A stretch of 59,303 nucleotides of DNA from an uncultured Lachnospiraceae bacterium. Lineage in GTDB: Bacteria; Bacillota; Clostridia; Lachnospirales; Lachnospiraceae. Under the pieces are notes generated by a model. It had not been told where the DNA came from and ran no database searches. It was given only the letters and a program-made list of their open reading frames with translations. Below, piece after piece: positions 51,623-59,303 of the stretch. Position 1 is the stretch's first letter; each line of letters begins with the position of its first letter. The stretch is from assembly GCA_910576895.1 (NCBI GenBank), contig CAJTJZ010000015.1, forward strand, positions 8,210-67,512. The letters run 5' to 3'. A program made the translations under genes and the position numbers.

Positions 51623-51988
51623 ATGAAAAATTATACAATTACAGTGAATGGTACAGCATATGACGTTACTGTGGAAGAAGGCGGTGCAGGATCTACAGCA
51701 CCTAAGAAAAGTGTTGCAAAACCAGCAGCACCAGCAAAAGCTCCAAAACCAGCAGCACCAGCAAATGCACAAGGTGCAGTAAAAGTAAATGCTCCAATGC
51801 CCGGCAAAATTCTTTCTGTTAAAGTACAAGCAGGAGATGCTGTTAAGAAGGGCGATATTATCATGATTTTGGAAGCAATGAAGATGGAAAATGAAATTCC
51901 AGCACCACAAGACGGAACGATTGCAAGTATTAATGCAAACGCTGGAAGCACTGTGGAAGCAGGGGATGTACTTGCTACATTAAATTAG
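51623..51988 (+). CDS. biotin carboxyl carrier protein of the sodium-pump decarboxylase
   Basis: The 121-residue protein has a short N-terminal strand region, an Ala/Pro-rich flexible linker (about 35-55) and a biotinyl domain with EAMKME, biotin lysine K87. This is the plan of the MmdC/GcdC and transcarboxylase 1.3S carriers, and the length is close to the 123 residues of 1.3S. It carries CO2 from the carboxyltransferase to the membrane decarboxylase. AAGGAGG precedes ATG 51623. A 134-base gap to the previous gene is the longest within the operon. Confidence 0.93.
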   Translation: MKNYTITVNGTAYDVTVEEGGAGSTAPKKSVAKPAAPAKAPKPAAPANAQGAVKVNAPMPGKILSVKVQAGDAVKKGDIIMILEAMKMENEIPAPQDGTIASINANAGSTVEAGDVLATLN

Positions 51989-52029
51989 TAGGTATTACCT
52001 TTCCGATTTATGATAATGGAGGTTATAAT

Positions 52030-53154
52030 ATGAATGTATTAGAAATATTAAAGAACCTCTGGGAACAAACTGCATTCACTTCCCTTCAACCGGGAAATTA
52101 TTTAATGATAGTTGTTGCCTTTGTGTTTCTTTATTTAGCGATTAAGAAAGGGTATGAGCCATTGCTATTAGTACCAATTTCTTTTGGTATGTTATTAGTA
52201 AATATGTACCCAGATATTATGGCAGAGGGTGGACTTCTCCATTATTTCTTTTTATTAGATGAATGGAGTATCTTGCCATCTCTGATCTTTATGGGCGTTG
52301 GTGCTATGACAGATTTTGGACCATTGATTGCCAATCCAGCAAGCTTTTTGCTTGGTGCAGCAGCACAATTTGGTATTTTTAGTGCTTATTTCCTTGCAAT
52401 TTTATTTGGATTTAATGATAAGGCAGCCGCTGCCATTTCTATTATTGGTGGTGCAGATGGTCCTACTTCTATTTTCCTTTGCGGAAAGCTTGGACAGACA
52501 GAATATATGGGACCAATTGCAGTAGCAGCATATTCTTATATGTCTTTAGTTCCAATTATTCAACCACCAATTATGAAGCTTTTGACAACGAAAGAGGAGC
52601 GAAAAATTAAGATGCAGCAGCTTCGTCCTGTTTCAAAGTTAGAAAAGATTTTGTTCCCAATTATTGTTACTGTCGTTGTTGTTATGGTACTTCCTACAAC
52701 AGCACCACTGATTGGTATGCTGATGCTTGGTAATTTATTCCGTGAAAGTGGTGTTGTAAAACAGCTTTCTGAAACAGCAAGCAATGCACTTATGTATATT
52801 GTTGTTATTTTACTTGGTACTTCCGTAGGTGCTACAACAAGTGCAGAAGCATTTTTAAAAGGCACAACGTTAAAAATTGTTGCACTTGGTTTAATTGCAT
52901 TTGCTGTTGGTACTGCTGCTGGCGTTCTTTTTGGAAAGATTATGTGTAAAGTGACTGGCGGTAAAGTAAATCCGCTGATTGGTTCTGCTGGCGTATCTGC
53001 TGTACCTATGGCAGCTCGTGTTTCTCAGAAGGTTGGTGCAGAAGCCGATCCTTCGAACTTCCTGCTAATGCATGCTATGGGACCAAATGTAGCAGGTGTT
53101 ATTGGTACTGCAGTAGCGGCAGGTGTATTTATGGCTATTTTTGGAATTGTATAA
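52030..53154 (+). CDS. sodium-pumping decarboxylase beta subunit (OadB/MmdB/GcdB)
   Basis: The 374-residue membrane protein has about nine to eleven hydrophobic segments and the family motifs LIFMGVGAMTDFGPLIANP (about 88-106), NDKAAAAISIIGGADGPTSIFL split over about 127-148 (with the key Asp in GGADGPT), and NPLIGSAGVSAVPMAARVSQ (about 317-336). It decarboxylates carboxybiotin and couples this to export of Na+ across the membrane. GGAGG precedes ATG 52030. It lies between the biotin carrier and the OadA-like gene. Confidence 0.95.
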   Translation: MNVLEILKNLWEQTAFTSLQPGNYLMIVVAFVFLYLAIKKGYEPLLLVPISFGMLLVNMYPDIMAEGGLLHYFFLLDEWSILPSLIFMGVGAMTDFGPLIANPASFLLGAAAQFGIFSAYFLAILFGFNDKAAAAISIIGGADGPTSIFLCGKLGQTEYMGPIAVAAYSYMSLVPIIQPPIMKLLTTKEERKIKMQQLRPVSKLEKILFPIIVTVVVVMVLPTTAPLIGMLMLGNLFRESGVVKQLSETASNALMYIVVILLGTSVGATTSAEAFLKGTTLKIVALGLIAFAVGTAAGVLFGKIMCKVTGGKVNPLIGSAGVSAVPMAARVSQKVGAEADPSNFLLMHAMGPNVAGVIGTAVAAGVFMAIFGIV

Positions 53155-53169
53155 AAGGAGGAAAAGAAA

Positions 53170-54582
53170 ATGGCAGAACAGGTGAAAAAACCAGTAAAAA
53201 TAACAGAAACAATTTTGCGTGATGCACATCAGTCGTTGATTGCCACAAGAATGACAACAGAACAGATGCTGCCAATTATTGATAAAATGGATAAAGTCGG
53301 TTATCATTCCGTAGAATGTTGGGGTGGTGCAACTTTTGATGCATCCTTGCGATTTTTAAAAGAAGATCCATGGGAAAGACTGCGTAAATTAAAAGCAGGA
53401 TTTAAAAATACAAAACTGCAAATGTTATTCCGTGGACAAAATATTCTTGGATATAATCATTATGCAGATGATGTAGTAGAATATTTTGTACAAAAGTCTA
53501 TTGCAAATGGAATTGATATTATTCGTATTTTTGATTGTTTAAATGATATTAGAAATTTGGAAACAGCAGTAAAGGCTGCAAATAAAGAAAATGGACATGC
53601 TCAAATTGCACTTTCCTATACATTAGGTGATGCTTATACTATGGAGTATTGGAAAGATATTGCAAAGAAAATTGAAGATATGGGTGCAAAATCCTTATGT
53701 ATTAAGGATATGGCAGGTCTGTTGACACCATATCAGGCAACAGAACTTGTAACAGCATTAAAAGAATCGATTAGCATTCCAATTGATTTGCATACACATT
53801 ATACTTCTGGTGTTGCTGCTATGACTTATTTAAAAGCAGTAGAAGCTGGTTGTGATATTATTGATACCGCAATGTCACCATTTGCTATGGGAACAAGTCA
53901 GCCTGCTACGGAAGTTATGGTAGAAACTTTCCGTGGTACAGAATATGATACGGGCTTTGATCAGAATTTATTAGCTGAAATTGCAGATTATTTCCGTCCA
54001 ATTCGTGAAGATTGTTTACAATCAGGACTTATGAATACAAAGGTACTTGGTGTTAATATTAAAACACTGATGTATCAAGTTCCGGGGGGTATGCTTTCTA
54101 ATCTGGTATCACAATTAAAAGAAATGCATCAAGAAGATAAATATGAAGCTGTATTAGAAGAAGTTCCTCGTGTTCGTAAAGATTTTGGTGAACCGCCACT
54201 GGTAACACCTTCTTCTCAAATTGTTGGTACACAAGCTGTACTCAATGTTGTTTCTGGTGAACGCTATAAGATGGTAACAAAGGAATCGAAAAAGCTTCTT
54301 TCAGGTGAATTTGGACAAACAGTAAAACCATTTGATCCGGAAGTGCAGAAAAAGTGTATTGGAGATACAAAACCAATTACTTGCAGACCAGCCGATTTAA
54401 TTGAACCACAATTAGAACAGTTAGAAAAAGAAATGGCACAATATAAGCAACAAGATGAGGATGTTCTTTCTTATGCATTGTTCCCACAAGTTGCGTTGGA
54501 TTTCTTTAAATATCGGGAAGCACAACAGACAAAAGTAGATGCTTCTATTGCAGATAAGGAAAATAAAGCGTATCCAGTATAA
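53170..54582 (+). CDS. oxaloacetate decarboxylase alpha / 5S-type carboxyltransferase subunit
   Basis: The 470-residue protein starts with the HMGL-like barrel: ITETILRDAHQSLIATRM (about 10-27, metal site D18, H20), ECWGGATFDASLRFL (about 51-65), MLFRGQNILGYNHY, and SLCIKDMAGLLTPYQ (about 174-188, the catalytic lysine), then HTHYTSGVA (about 206-214). The C-terminal domain (about 300-460) is the conserved carboxyltransferase domain. No biotin domain is attached, so it uses the separate carrier gene, as in transcarboxylase 5S and PycB-like proteins. It transfers CO2 between oxaloacetate/pyruvate and biotin. A terminator follows. Confidence 0.92.
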   Translation: MAEQVKKPVKITETILRDAHQSLIATRMTTEQMLPIIDKMDKVGYHSVECWGGATFDASLRFLKEDPWERLRKLKAGFKNTKLQMLFRGQNILGYNHYADDVVEYFVQKSIANGIDIIRIFDCLNDIRNLETAVKAANKENGHAQIALSYTLGDAYTMEYWKDIAKKIEDMGAKSLCIKDMAGLLTPYQATELVTALKESISIPIDLHTHYTSGVAAMTYLKAVEAGCDIIDTAMSPFAMGTSQPATEVMVETFRGTEYDTGFDQNLLAEIADYFRPIREDCLQSGLMNTKVLGVNIKTLMYQVPGGMLSNLVSQLKEMHQEDKYEAVLEEVPRVRKDFGEPPLVTPSSQIVGTQAVLNVVSGERYKMVTKESKKLLSGEFGQTVKPFDPEVQKKCIGDTKPITCRPADLIEPQLEQLEKEMAQYKQQDEDVLSYALFPQVALDFFKYREAQQTKVDASIADKENKAYPV

Positions 54583-54604
54583 AGGAAAATAAATAGAATT
54601 ATAA

Positions 54605-54644
54605 AGAGCTGAAGAAAGAGAATATCTTTGTTCAGCTTTTTGTT
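54605..54644 (+). terminator. terminator of the decarboxylase operon
   Basis: AGCTGAA (54607-54613) with inner AAAGA pairs with TCTTT and TTCAGCT (54631-54637), then TTTTTG. Confidence 0.75.
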
Positions 54645-54682
54645 TTATTATGTAAATTTACATAAATAAAAATTTTCTATAT

Positions 54683-55021
54683 TTATATATTTTTTAAAGA
54701 ATTGGTACAGCCTTTTAATAAGATATTTATGGCTTGTTGTTGTTCTTTAGAAGCAATTCTATAAAGATTTAGGTAAAAAGTTTCCTCTTGTGTGATACGA
54801 GAATTATTTCCAGAAATAGAATCCGATGAAGAATTGCATCTTCCTAATAAATAGTCAACAGATGTTCCAAAAAAATCAGCAGTTTTTATTAAAAGCGTTT
54901 CATTTGCTTCTGAATATCCATTTTCATATTTACATATAGATTGTTGTGAAATATGAAGTAAATTAGAAAGGTCGCTTTGAGAAAGATGGTGGCTTGTTCT
55001 AAGAATTTTTAAATTTTTCAT
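54683..55021 (-). CDS. XRE-family helix-turn-helix regulator
   Basis: The 112-residue protein starts MKNLKILRTSHHLSQSDLSN, then the recognition helix region ISQQSICKYENG (about 24-35) and NETLLIKTADFFGTSVDYLLGR (about 40-61), the Cro/CI-type HTH. The C-terminal 50 residues are polar with a helix that could dimerise. It stands alone on the minus strand, convergent with the decarboxylase operon and divergent from the Nudix gene. Its targets are not evident. Confidence 0.88.
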   Translation of the reverse strand: MKNLKILRTSHHLSQSDLSNLLHISQQSICKYENGYSEANETLLIKTADFFGTSVDYLLGRCNSSSDSISGNNSRITQEETFYLNLYRIASKEQQQAINILLKGCTNSLKNI

Positions 55022-55211
55022 AGTTTTTATTCTCCTTTTTATAAAAAATGATACTATTATTATAATATTATAATAGAGTTAAGAACAGATTCTATAGAAG
55101 TTGTATAGGCATTCTATAGCGTTTAAAAGAAAAATTGAAAAAATAAGATAGATTTTTTTAATTTTTTATGATATAATAATACAAATTTATGATTTATAAG
55201 GTGGAAAATTT

Positions 55212-55703
55212 ATGGATGGAAAATTAAGAAATATGGCATCAATATATATAGTAAAAGAAGATCAAATGTTATTACTTTACAGACAGGGAGGTCGTGTTGT
55301 AAATAATACTTGGATTGGTTCAGCAGGTGGACATTTTGAAGAATATGAGTTGAATGATGCGAAAAAATGTGTGCTTCGGGAATTGCAAGAGGAACTTGAT
55401 ATTACAGAGAATCAAATAGAAAATTTACAATTGCGTTACATAACATTGAGAAGAAGCAACGGAGAAATACGACAAAATTATTATTTCTTTGCAAATTTAA
55501 AAAAGGATATAGATAGGAATTTTTTTTCTAATGAAGGTATCAGTAAGTGGTTTTCTTTATCTGAATTAATCTATCTGGAAATGCCATTTACATCAAAATA
55601 TGTAATAGAACATTATTTAAAATTGGGATGTAAAACAGATAAAGTTTATGGTGGAATTGCAGATGGCAAAAAGGTTATTTTTATTGAAATGCCAGAATTT
55701 TAA
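55212..55703 (+). CDS. Nudix hydrolase
   Basis: The 163-residue protein carries a Nudix box GHFEEYELNDAKKCVLRELQ followed by EELDI (about residues 39-63), fitting GX5EX7REUXEEXGU except for the last Gly. The N-terminal MASIYIVKEDQMLLLYRQGG is the usual first strands. Nudix enzymes split nucleoside diphosphates linked to other groups; the substrate, possibly 8-oxo-dGTP or related, is not determinable here. AAGGTGG precedes ATG 55212. It is divergent from the XRE regulator, with no obvious operon partner. Confidence 0.85.
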   Translation: MDGKLRNMASIYIVKEDQMLLLYRQGGRVVNNTWIGSAGGHFEEYELNDAKKCVLRELQEELDITENQIENLQLRYITLRRSNGEIRQNYYFFANLKKDIDRNFFSNEGISKWFSLSELIYLEMPFTSKYVIEHYLKLGCKTDKVYGGIADGKKVIFIEMPEF

Positions 55704-55795
55704 TTTTATAACTCATATTTTTATGTATAATAAAAAAGTAGCAGCCATAATAGCAACTACTTGTTTTACGAGGATAGTGACATCAAGCTTTTATT

Positions 55796-55966
55796 TTAAT
55801 CCCAGTTAATAGCTTCATGTGGTATAGTTTCACCGCTTTCTATTTCTTTTATTGCCTGATCTAGTTCCGCACGTTCTAATGGTGTGACTTTTGTAAAATC
55901 AGAATCCCATGCTAACACTAATTTTTCAATATATTTTGCGGCTTTTTTACTATATTCTATTTGCAT
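55796..55966 (-). CDS. small antitoxin-like protein, 56 aa, without visible toxin
   Basis: The minus-strand frame starts at ATG 55966 after AGGAGATT. The 56 residues read as helix MQIEYSKKAAKYIEKL, then WDSDFTKVTPLERAELDQAI and a C-terminus EIESGETIPHEAINWD. The C-terminal part looks like the toxin-binding end of RelB/DUF antitoxins, while the first helix resembles the start of RelE/ParE toxins. No toxin gene lies next to it, since the Nudix gene follows on the other strand. It may be a solitary antitoxin or a remnant. Family assignment is tentative. Confidence 0.5.
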   Translation of the reverse strand: MQIEYSKKAAKYIEKLVLAWDSDFTKVTPLERAELDQAIKEIESGETIPHEAINWD

Positions 55967-56080
55967 TGTTTAAATCTCCTAGTGACTATTTTGCCATTTC
56001 TTTTATTGATATTTTTTAATATGATATACTTTTATGTATTGTTTGTCAATTTGTTTTTATTGTACTTTCAATAAATCTTT

Positions 56081-56109
56081 TGGACATAGATCTTAAAATT
56101 TGCTATAAT
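56081..56109 (+). promoter_or_regulatory. promoter of the MmcQ/YjbR-like gene
   Basis: TGGACA (56081-56086) and TATAAT (56104-56109) with a 17-base spacer, about 50 bases before the start. Confidence 0.6.
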
Positions 56110-56160
56110 AGAGAAGGAGCTTTTCTATATTATTTGTGAGGAAGGTAGGAGTATAAATAA

Positions 56161-56511
56161 ATGAAAGAAAGAAAAGAGGCAATTGCTGTTTGTCTGACAT
56201 ATAAAGATGTTTATGAAGATTATCCATTTCAAGATAAAAATTGGTGTGTTATTCGGCATAAAAGTAATAAAAAAATATTTGCATGGATTTTTGATAAAGA
56301 TGGTTATGTCTGGATTAATGTAAAAACAGATCCAGAATGGAGAGATGTTTTTAGACAAACATTTTCTTCCGTTATTCCTGCATATCATTTGAATAAGGAA
56401 CATTGGAATTCGATTATTTTAGATGAAACTGTACCAGAAAAAGATATTAAGCGAATGATTTCGGAAAGTTATGATTTAACAGCACCAAAGAAAAAAATAC
56501 ATGCATTATAA
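56161..56511 (+). CDS. MmcQ/YjbR family protein
   Basis: The 116-residue cytoplasmic protein has the YjbR/MmcQ features: DVYEDYPFQDKNWCVIRH (about 18-35), a central FAWIFDKDGYVWINVKTDPEW (about 40-60) and AYHLNKEHWNSIIL (about 75-88), followed by a C-terminal helix pair with ISESYDLT. The fold is called CyaY-like and is often annotated as DNA-binding, though the function is not well defined. ATG 56161 has GGTAGGAG upstream. The CIRCE palindrome seven bases after the stop may double as its terminator because a T-run follows. Confidence 0.85.
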   Translation: MKERKEAIAVCLTYKDVYEDYPFQDKNWCVIRHKSNKKIFAWIFDKDGYVWINVKTDPEWRDVFRQTFSSVIPAYHLNKEHWNSIILDETVPEKDIKRMISESYDLTAPKKKIHAL

Positions 56512-56517
56512 TATTTG

Positions 56518-56544
56518 TTAGCACTCATTTAAAATGAGTGCTAA
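56518..56544 (+). promoter_or_regulatory. CIRCE operator (HrcA site) upstream of htpG
   Basis: TTAGCACTC (56518-56526), nine-base spacer, GAGTGCTAA (56536-56544) is a perfect CIRCE inverted repeat. It lies seven bases before the -35 box of the htpG promoter. HrcA would repress at normal temperature. A T-run follows, so it may also stop transcription from the MmcQ-like gene. Confidence 0.95.
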
Positions 56545-56551
56545 TTTTTTC

Positions 56552-56580
56552 TTGACATTTTAAAAAAGATGGTCTATGAT
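56552..56580 (+). promoter_or_regulatory. htpG promoter
   Basis: Perfect TTGACA (56552-56557), 17-base spacer, TATGAT (56575-56580). It excludes the in-frame ATG at 56576 as a start. Confidence 0.85.
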
Positions 56581-56620
56581 ATTTCATGATAAAAAATTAT
56601 TTGAAATGGAGGAATTATTT

Positions 56621-58789
56621 ATGGCAAAGGAACAGGGCAGCTTATCAATTAATTCAGAAAATATATTTCCAATTATTAAAAAATGGTTATATTCTGATCA
56701 TGATATTTTTATTCGGGAACTTGTATCCAATGGTTGTGATGCAATTACAAAGGTAAAGAAGCTTGATATGATGGGAGAAATTACACTTCCAGACGATTAT
56801 AAACCACAAATGCATGTGATTGCAAATCCAGAAGAAAAAACATTACAGTTTATTGATAATGGTATTGGTATGACAGAAGCAGAAGTAAAGGAATATATTA
56901 ATCAAATTGCTTTTTCTGGTGCACAGGCATTTTTGGAGCAATATAAAGATAAGACAAATGAAGATCAGATTATTGGACATTTTGGACTTGGTTTTTATTC
57001 TGCTTTTATGGTAGCTGATAAAGTTACAATTGATACTTTATCTTGCAAACCGGGAGAAAGTGCTGTTCATTGGCAATCAGAAGGTGGTACTACCTTTGAA
57101 ATGGACGAGTGTAGTATGGAGGAATTTGGTACAAGAATTACATTATTCTTAAATGAAGATTCCTATGAATTTGCAAATGAATATCGTGTAAAAGAAGTGC
57201 TTGCAAAGTATTGCTCTTTTATGCCAACAGAGATTTATTTTGAAAAAGCAAATGCAGAGCCAGAGTATGAAACAATTGATGCAGAAGACGTAAAGGATAC
57301 AGATACTGTTATTGAAAATATTGTAGAGGAAGCAAAGACAGAAGAAAAGGAAAATGAGAATGGAGAAAAAGAAATTGTAGAAGTTTCCCCAAGAAAAGAA
57401 AAAGCAAAAATTGTGAAACGTCCAGTTCCAATTAATAATCCAAAGCCATTATGGACAAAGCATCCAAATGAATGTACTGAGGAAGAATATAAAGATTTTT
57501 ATCGTGATGTATTCCATGATTATAAAGAACCTTTATTCTGGATTCATTTGAATATGGATTATCCATTCAATTTAAAAGGTATTTTATATTTTCCAAAGTT
57601 AAATACAGAGTATGACAATTTGGAAGGATTAATTAAATTATATAATAACCAAGTATTTATTGCAGATAATATTAAAGAAGTCATTCCAGAATTTTTAATG
57701 TTATTAAAGGGTGTTATTGATTGTCCAGATCTGCCATTAAATGTTTCCAGAAGTGCATTGCAAAACGATGGATTTGTAAAGAAAATTTCTGATTATATTA
57801 CAAAGAAAATAGCAGATAAATTATCTGGAATGTTTAAAGTAGAAAGAGAAAATTATGAAAAATATTGGGATGATATTAGTCCATTTATTCGATTTGGCTG
57901 TGTAAAAGATGAGAAATTTTATGAGAAAATGAAGGACTATATGCTCTATAAAGATCTCGATGGAAAATATCTAACACTAAAAGAATATATAAAAGCTTCT
58001 AAAGGTGAAACAGAAGAAACGGAAAATGCAGAAAATACAACGGCAGAGAATACAGAAAATAATCATGAAGAAACAGAAACAATTACTGTAGAGCCTACAA
58101 AAGAAACAGAAACAGCAGCAGAAGATACAGAGAAAGAAAGCGATAGCGAAGAAGGCTCAGAAGAAAAAGAAAAGGATATTGTTTATTATGTAACCGATCC
58201 AAAACAGCAAAGTCAATATATTAATATATTCCGTGAACAGGGAATTAATGCTTTTGTTTTAACTCATAATATTGATCAACCATATGTACAAATGTTAGAA
58301 CAAAAAGAAGAAAGCGTTCGATTCCAGAGAATTGATTCTGATTTAACAGATACCTTAAGAGAAGAAGTTTCTTCTGACGAGGAAGAAACAATGAAAAAAG
58401 AACAAGATGCATTAACGGAATTATTCCGCAAAGCATTAAAGAAAGAAAAACTGGAAGTGAAAGTAGAAAAGCTTAAGAATGAAAATGTTTCTTCTATGAT
58501 TACACTTTCAGAAGATAGTCGCCGTATGCAAGATATGATGCGGATGTACAGTATGGGCGGAATGGGTATGGATGCTGATATGTTTGGAGGAGAAGGTCAA
58601 ACTTTGGTGCTTAATTCGTCCAATAAGTTAGTACAGCGTATTTTTGAAAAGAAAGATGATGAAAATATTACAATGTTCTGTGAACATCTTTATGATCTTG
58701 CAATGCTTAGTCACAAACCATTGGAAGCAGAGGCTATGACAAAGTTTATTGCTCGTAGTAATGAAATGATGTTAAAGCTTGCAGAGTAA
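56621..58789 (+). CDS. htpG: Hsp90-family chaperone HtpG with an acidic insertion
   Basis: From ATG 56621 (GGAGG upstream) the protein has 722 residues, longer than the usual ~620-630. The ATPase domain has IRELVSNGCDA (about 29-39), DNGIGM (about 83-88) and GHFGLGFYSAFMVAD (about 118-132). Middle-domain marks are PLFWIHLNMDYPFNLKG and SRSALQND (about 384-391), with the ATP-contacting Arg. Two charged linkers are seen: one of about 60 residues between the N and M domains, and a second acidic one near residues 463-525 rich in Glu and Thr, which adds most of the extra length. The C-terminal dimer domain is intact. CIRCE upstream implies HrcA control. The ArgB-like gene starts 15 bases downstream. 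Confidence 0.93.
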   Translation: MAKEQGSLSINSENIFPIIKKWLYSDHDIFIRELVSNGCDAITKVKKLDMMGEITLPDDYKPQMHVIANPEEKTLQFIDNGIGMTEAEVKEYINQIAFSGAQAFLEQYKDKTNEDQIIGHFGLGFYSAFMVADKVTIDTLSCKPGESAVHWQSEGGTTFEMDECSMEEFGTRITLFLNEDSYEFANEYRVKEVLAKYCSFMPTEIYFEKANAEPEYETIDAEDVKDTDTVIENIVEEAKTEEKENENGEKEIVEVSPRKEKAKIVKRPVPINNPKPLWTKHPNECTEEEYKDFYRDVFHDYKEPLFWIHLNMDYPFNLKGILYFPKLNTEYDNLEGLIKLYNNQVFIADNIKEVIPEFLMLLKGVIDCPDLPLNVSRSALQNDGFVKKISDYITKKIADKLSGMFKVERENYEKYWDDISPFIRFGCVKDEKFYEKMKDYMLYKDLDGKYLTLKEYIKASKGETEETENAENTTAENTENNHEETETITVEPTKETETAAEDTEKESDSEEGSEEKEKDIVYYVTDPKQQSQYINIFREQGINAFVLTHNIDQPYVQMLEQKEESVRFQRIDSDLTDTLREEVSSDEEETMKKEQDALTELFRKALKKEKLEVKVEKLKNENVSSMITLSEDSRRMQDMMRMYSMGGMGMDADMFGGEGQTLVLNSSNKLVQRIFEKKDDENITMFCEHLYDLAMLSHKPLEAEAMTKFIARSNEMMLKLAE

Positions 58790-58804
58790 ATGATGGGAGA
58801 TAAT

Positions 58805-59303
58805 ATGGATAATACATTACAGACAATTTCGGAAAAGGCGGAAATTTTAATTGATGCACTTCCCTATATACGAGATTTTAATCAGAAAATTATTGTGTTA
58901 GAATATGGTCTGTCCGATGTTTTAGAGAAAGAACAAGAATATTTGGTAATGAAGGATATTGCATTATTAAAAACAGTTGGTATGAAGCCAATTGTAGTAC
59001 ATGGTACAAGGTGCTGATATTTTTCGAGAAAATAAACGAATGGCAAATTTAATTGAACAATTTGGCATAAAAGCAATTGGAGTTTGTGGTATTGATTTAC
59101 AGACAATTCATATGATGCTTGATCATGATTATATTCCAGTTATTACACCAAATGATATTAATAATGAACAAGAAAATATTAATCCAGAAGCGACTGCCTG
59201 CGAAATTGCAGAAAAAATTCAAGCAGAAAAACTGATGTTTTTAACAAGACAAGCAGGTGTATTTGATGGAGATCATGTGATTCCATTATTAACACTTTCT
59301 GAT
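58805..59303 (+). pseudogene. ArgB-like amino-acid kinase fragment, frameshifted and cut by the window end
   Basis: From ATG 58805 (GGGAG upstream) the protein reads IIVLEYGLSDVL and YLVMKDIALLKTVGMKPIVVHG, the first strands of acetylglutamate kinase, but the usual KYGG lysine is replaced (LEYG). At about 59004-59010 the frame shifts by one base: the expected HGG/GAD loop reads HGT-ACAA-GGTGCTGAT, giving a stop at 59017. The other frame continues GADIFRENKRMANL... with GIDLQTIHMM and a nucleotide-binding DN-type end (about 59130-59230). A stretch normally present between the GxSG loop and the NPELI region is missing. So it is either a degenerate ArgB-like gene or a sequencing artefact. It runs off the window. 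Confidence 0.7.

Overview
The window is AT-rich DNA from a low-GC Gram-positive anaerobe, most likely a member of the Clostridia close to the Lachnospiraceae. The pointers are strong AGGAGG-type ribosome binding sites with frequent TTG starts, a CIRCE heat-shock operator, a Bacillota-type LexA box, a ZapA/U32/FtsW-like/class B PBP cluster, a Cys/Gly-rich chorion-like small protein, and a sodium-pump biotin decarboxylase operon. There is one tRNA (Glu, CTC). I found no rRNA, no intact insertion sequence, no phage genes and no CRISPR array.

Layout. 1-1730: the end of a glycine-rich carbohydrate-binding surface protein, pyrE, and a small membrane peptide. 1888-3345: an MCP-type chemoreceptor. 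3732-14585: one long operon from a clear promoter. It holds two P-loop-like proteins, a CpaF/TadA-type ATPase, a membrane protein that looks like TadB and TadC fused, a run of small membrane-anchored pilin-like proteins, and a 1065-aa exported protein. I read it as a divergent Tad-like pilus or secretion machine; it is the best candidate here for a poorly described system. 14723-22449: a zinc phospholipase C-like protein, two ABC-F ATPases, a GlgX-like protein whose catalytic residues are all replaced, and a HAD-GNAT fusion. 22662-29286: small proteins, a cysteine-synthase-family enzyme, a PqqD-like protein beside an OPT transporter, a cardiolipin synthase and a zinc-ribbon protein.

29335-38804: ruvAB behind a LexA box (ruvB is broken by a diverged 67-bp duplication), then ZapA with a very long coiled coil, a U32 protein, a FtsW/RodA protein and a class B PBP. 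38904-42715: an iron alcohol dehydrogenase, a membrane SPFH protein paired with a ribbon-helix-helix regulator behind a double TGATATCA operator, a 102-bp palindrome, endonuclease IV and tRNA-Glu. 42850-48691: two DacF-type carboxypeptidases around a metallophosphoesterase and scpAB, then a response regulator with a long charged tail.

49155-54582: a five-gene operon for a biotin-dependent sodium-pump decarboxylase. It has two carboxyltransferase subunits (MmdA-like and OadA/5S-like), so it could also work as a transcarboxylase linking oxaloacetate/pyruvate with methylmalonyl-CoA/propionyl-CoA. 54683-59303: an XRE regulator, a Nudix protein, an orphan antitoxin-like protein, an MmcQ/YjbR protein, CIRCE-controlled htpG, and a frameshifted ArgB-like gene cut by the window end.

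Scattered DNA elements include four copies of a 35-36-bp palindrome (766, 22561, 47901, 48790), two of which flank the response regulator gene in opposite orientation, and a 27-bp tandem hairpin array (48920-49047) upstream of the decarboxylase operon. Two genes (ruvB, argB-like) carry frame disruptions, so assembly or strain-mixing errors should be considered.
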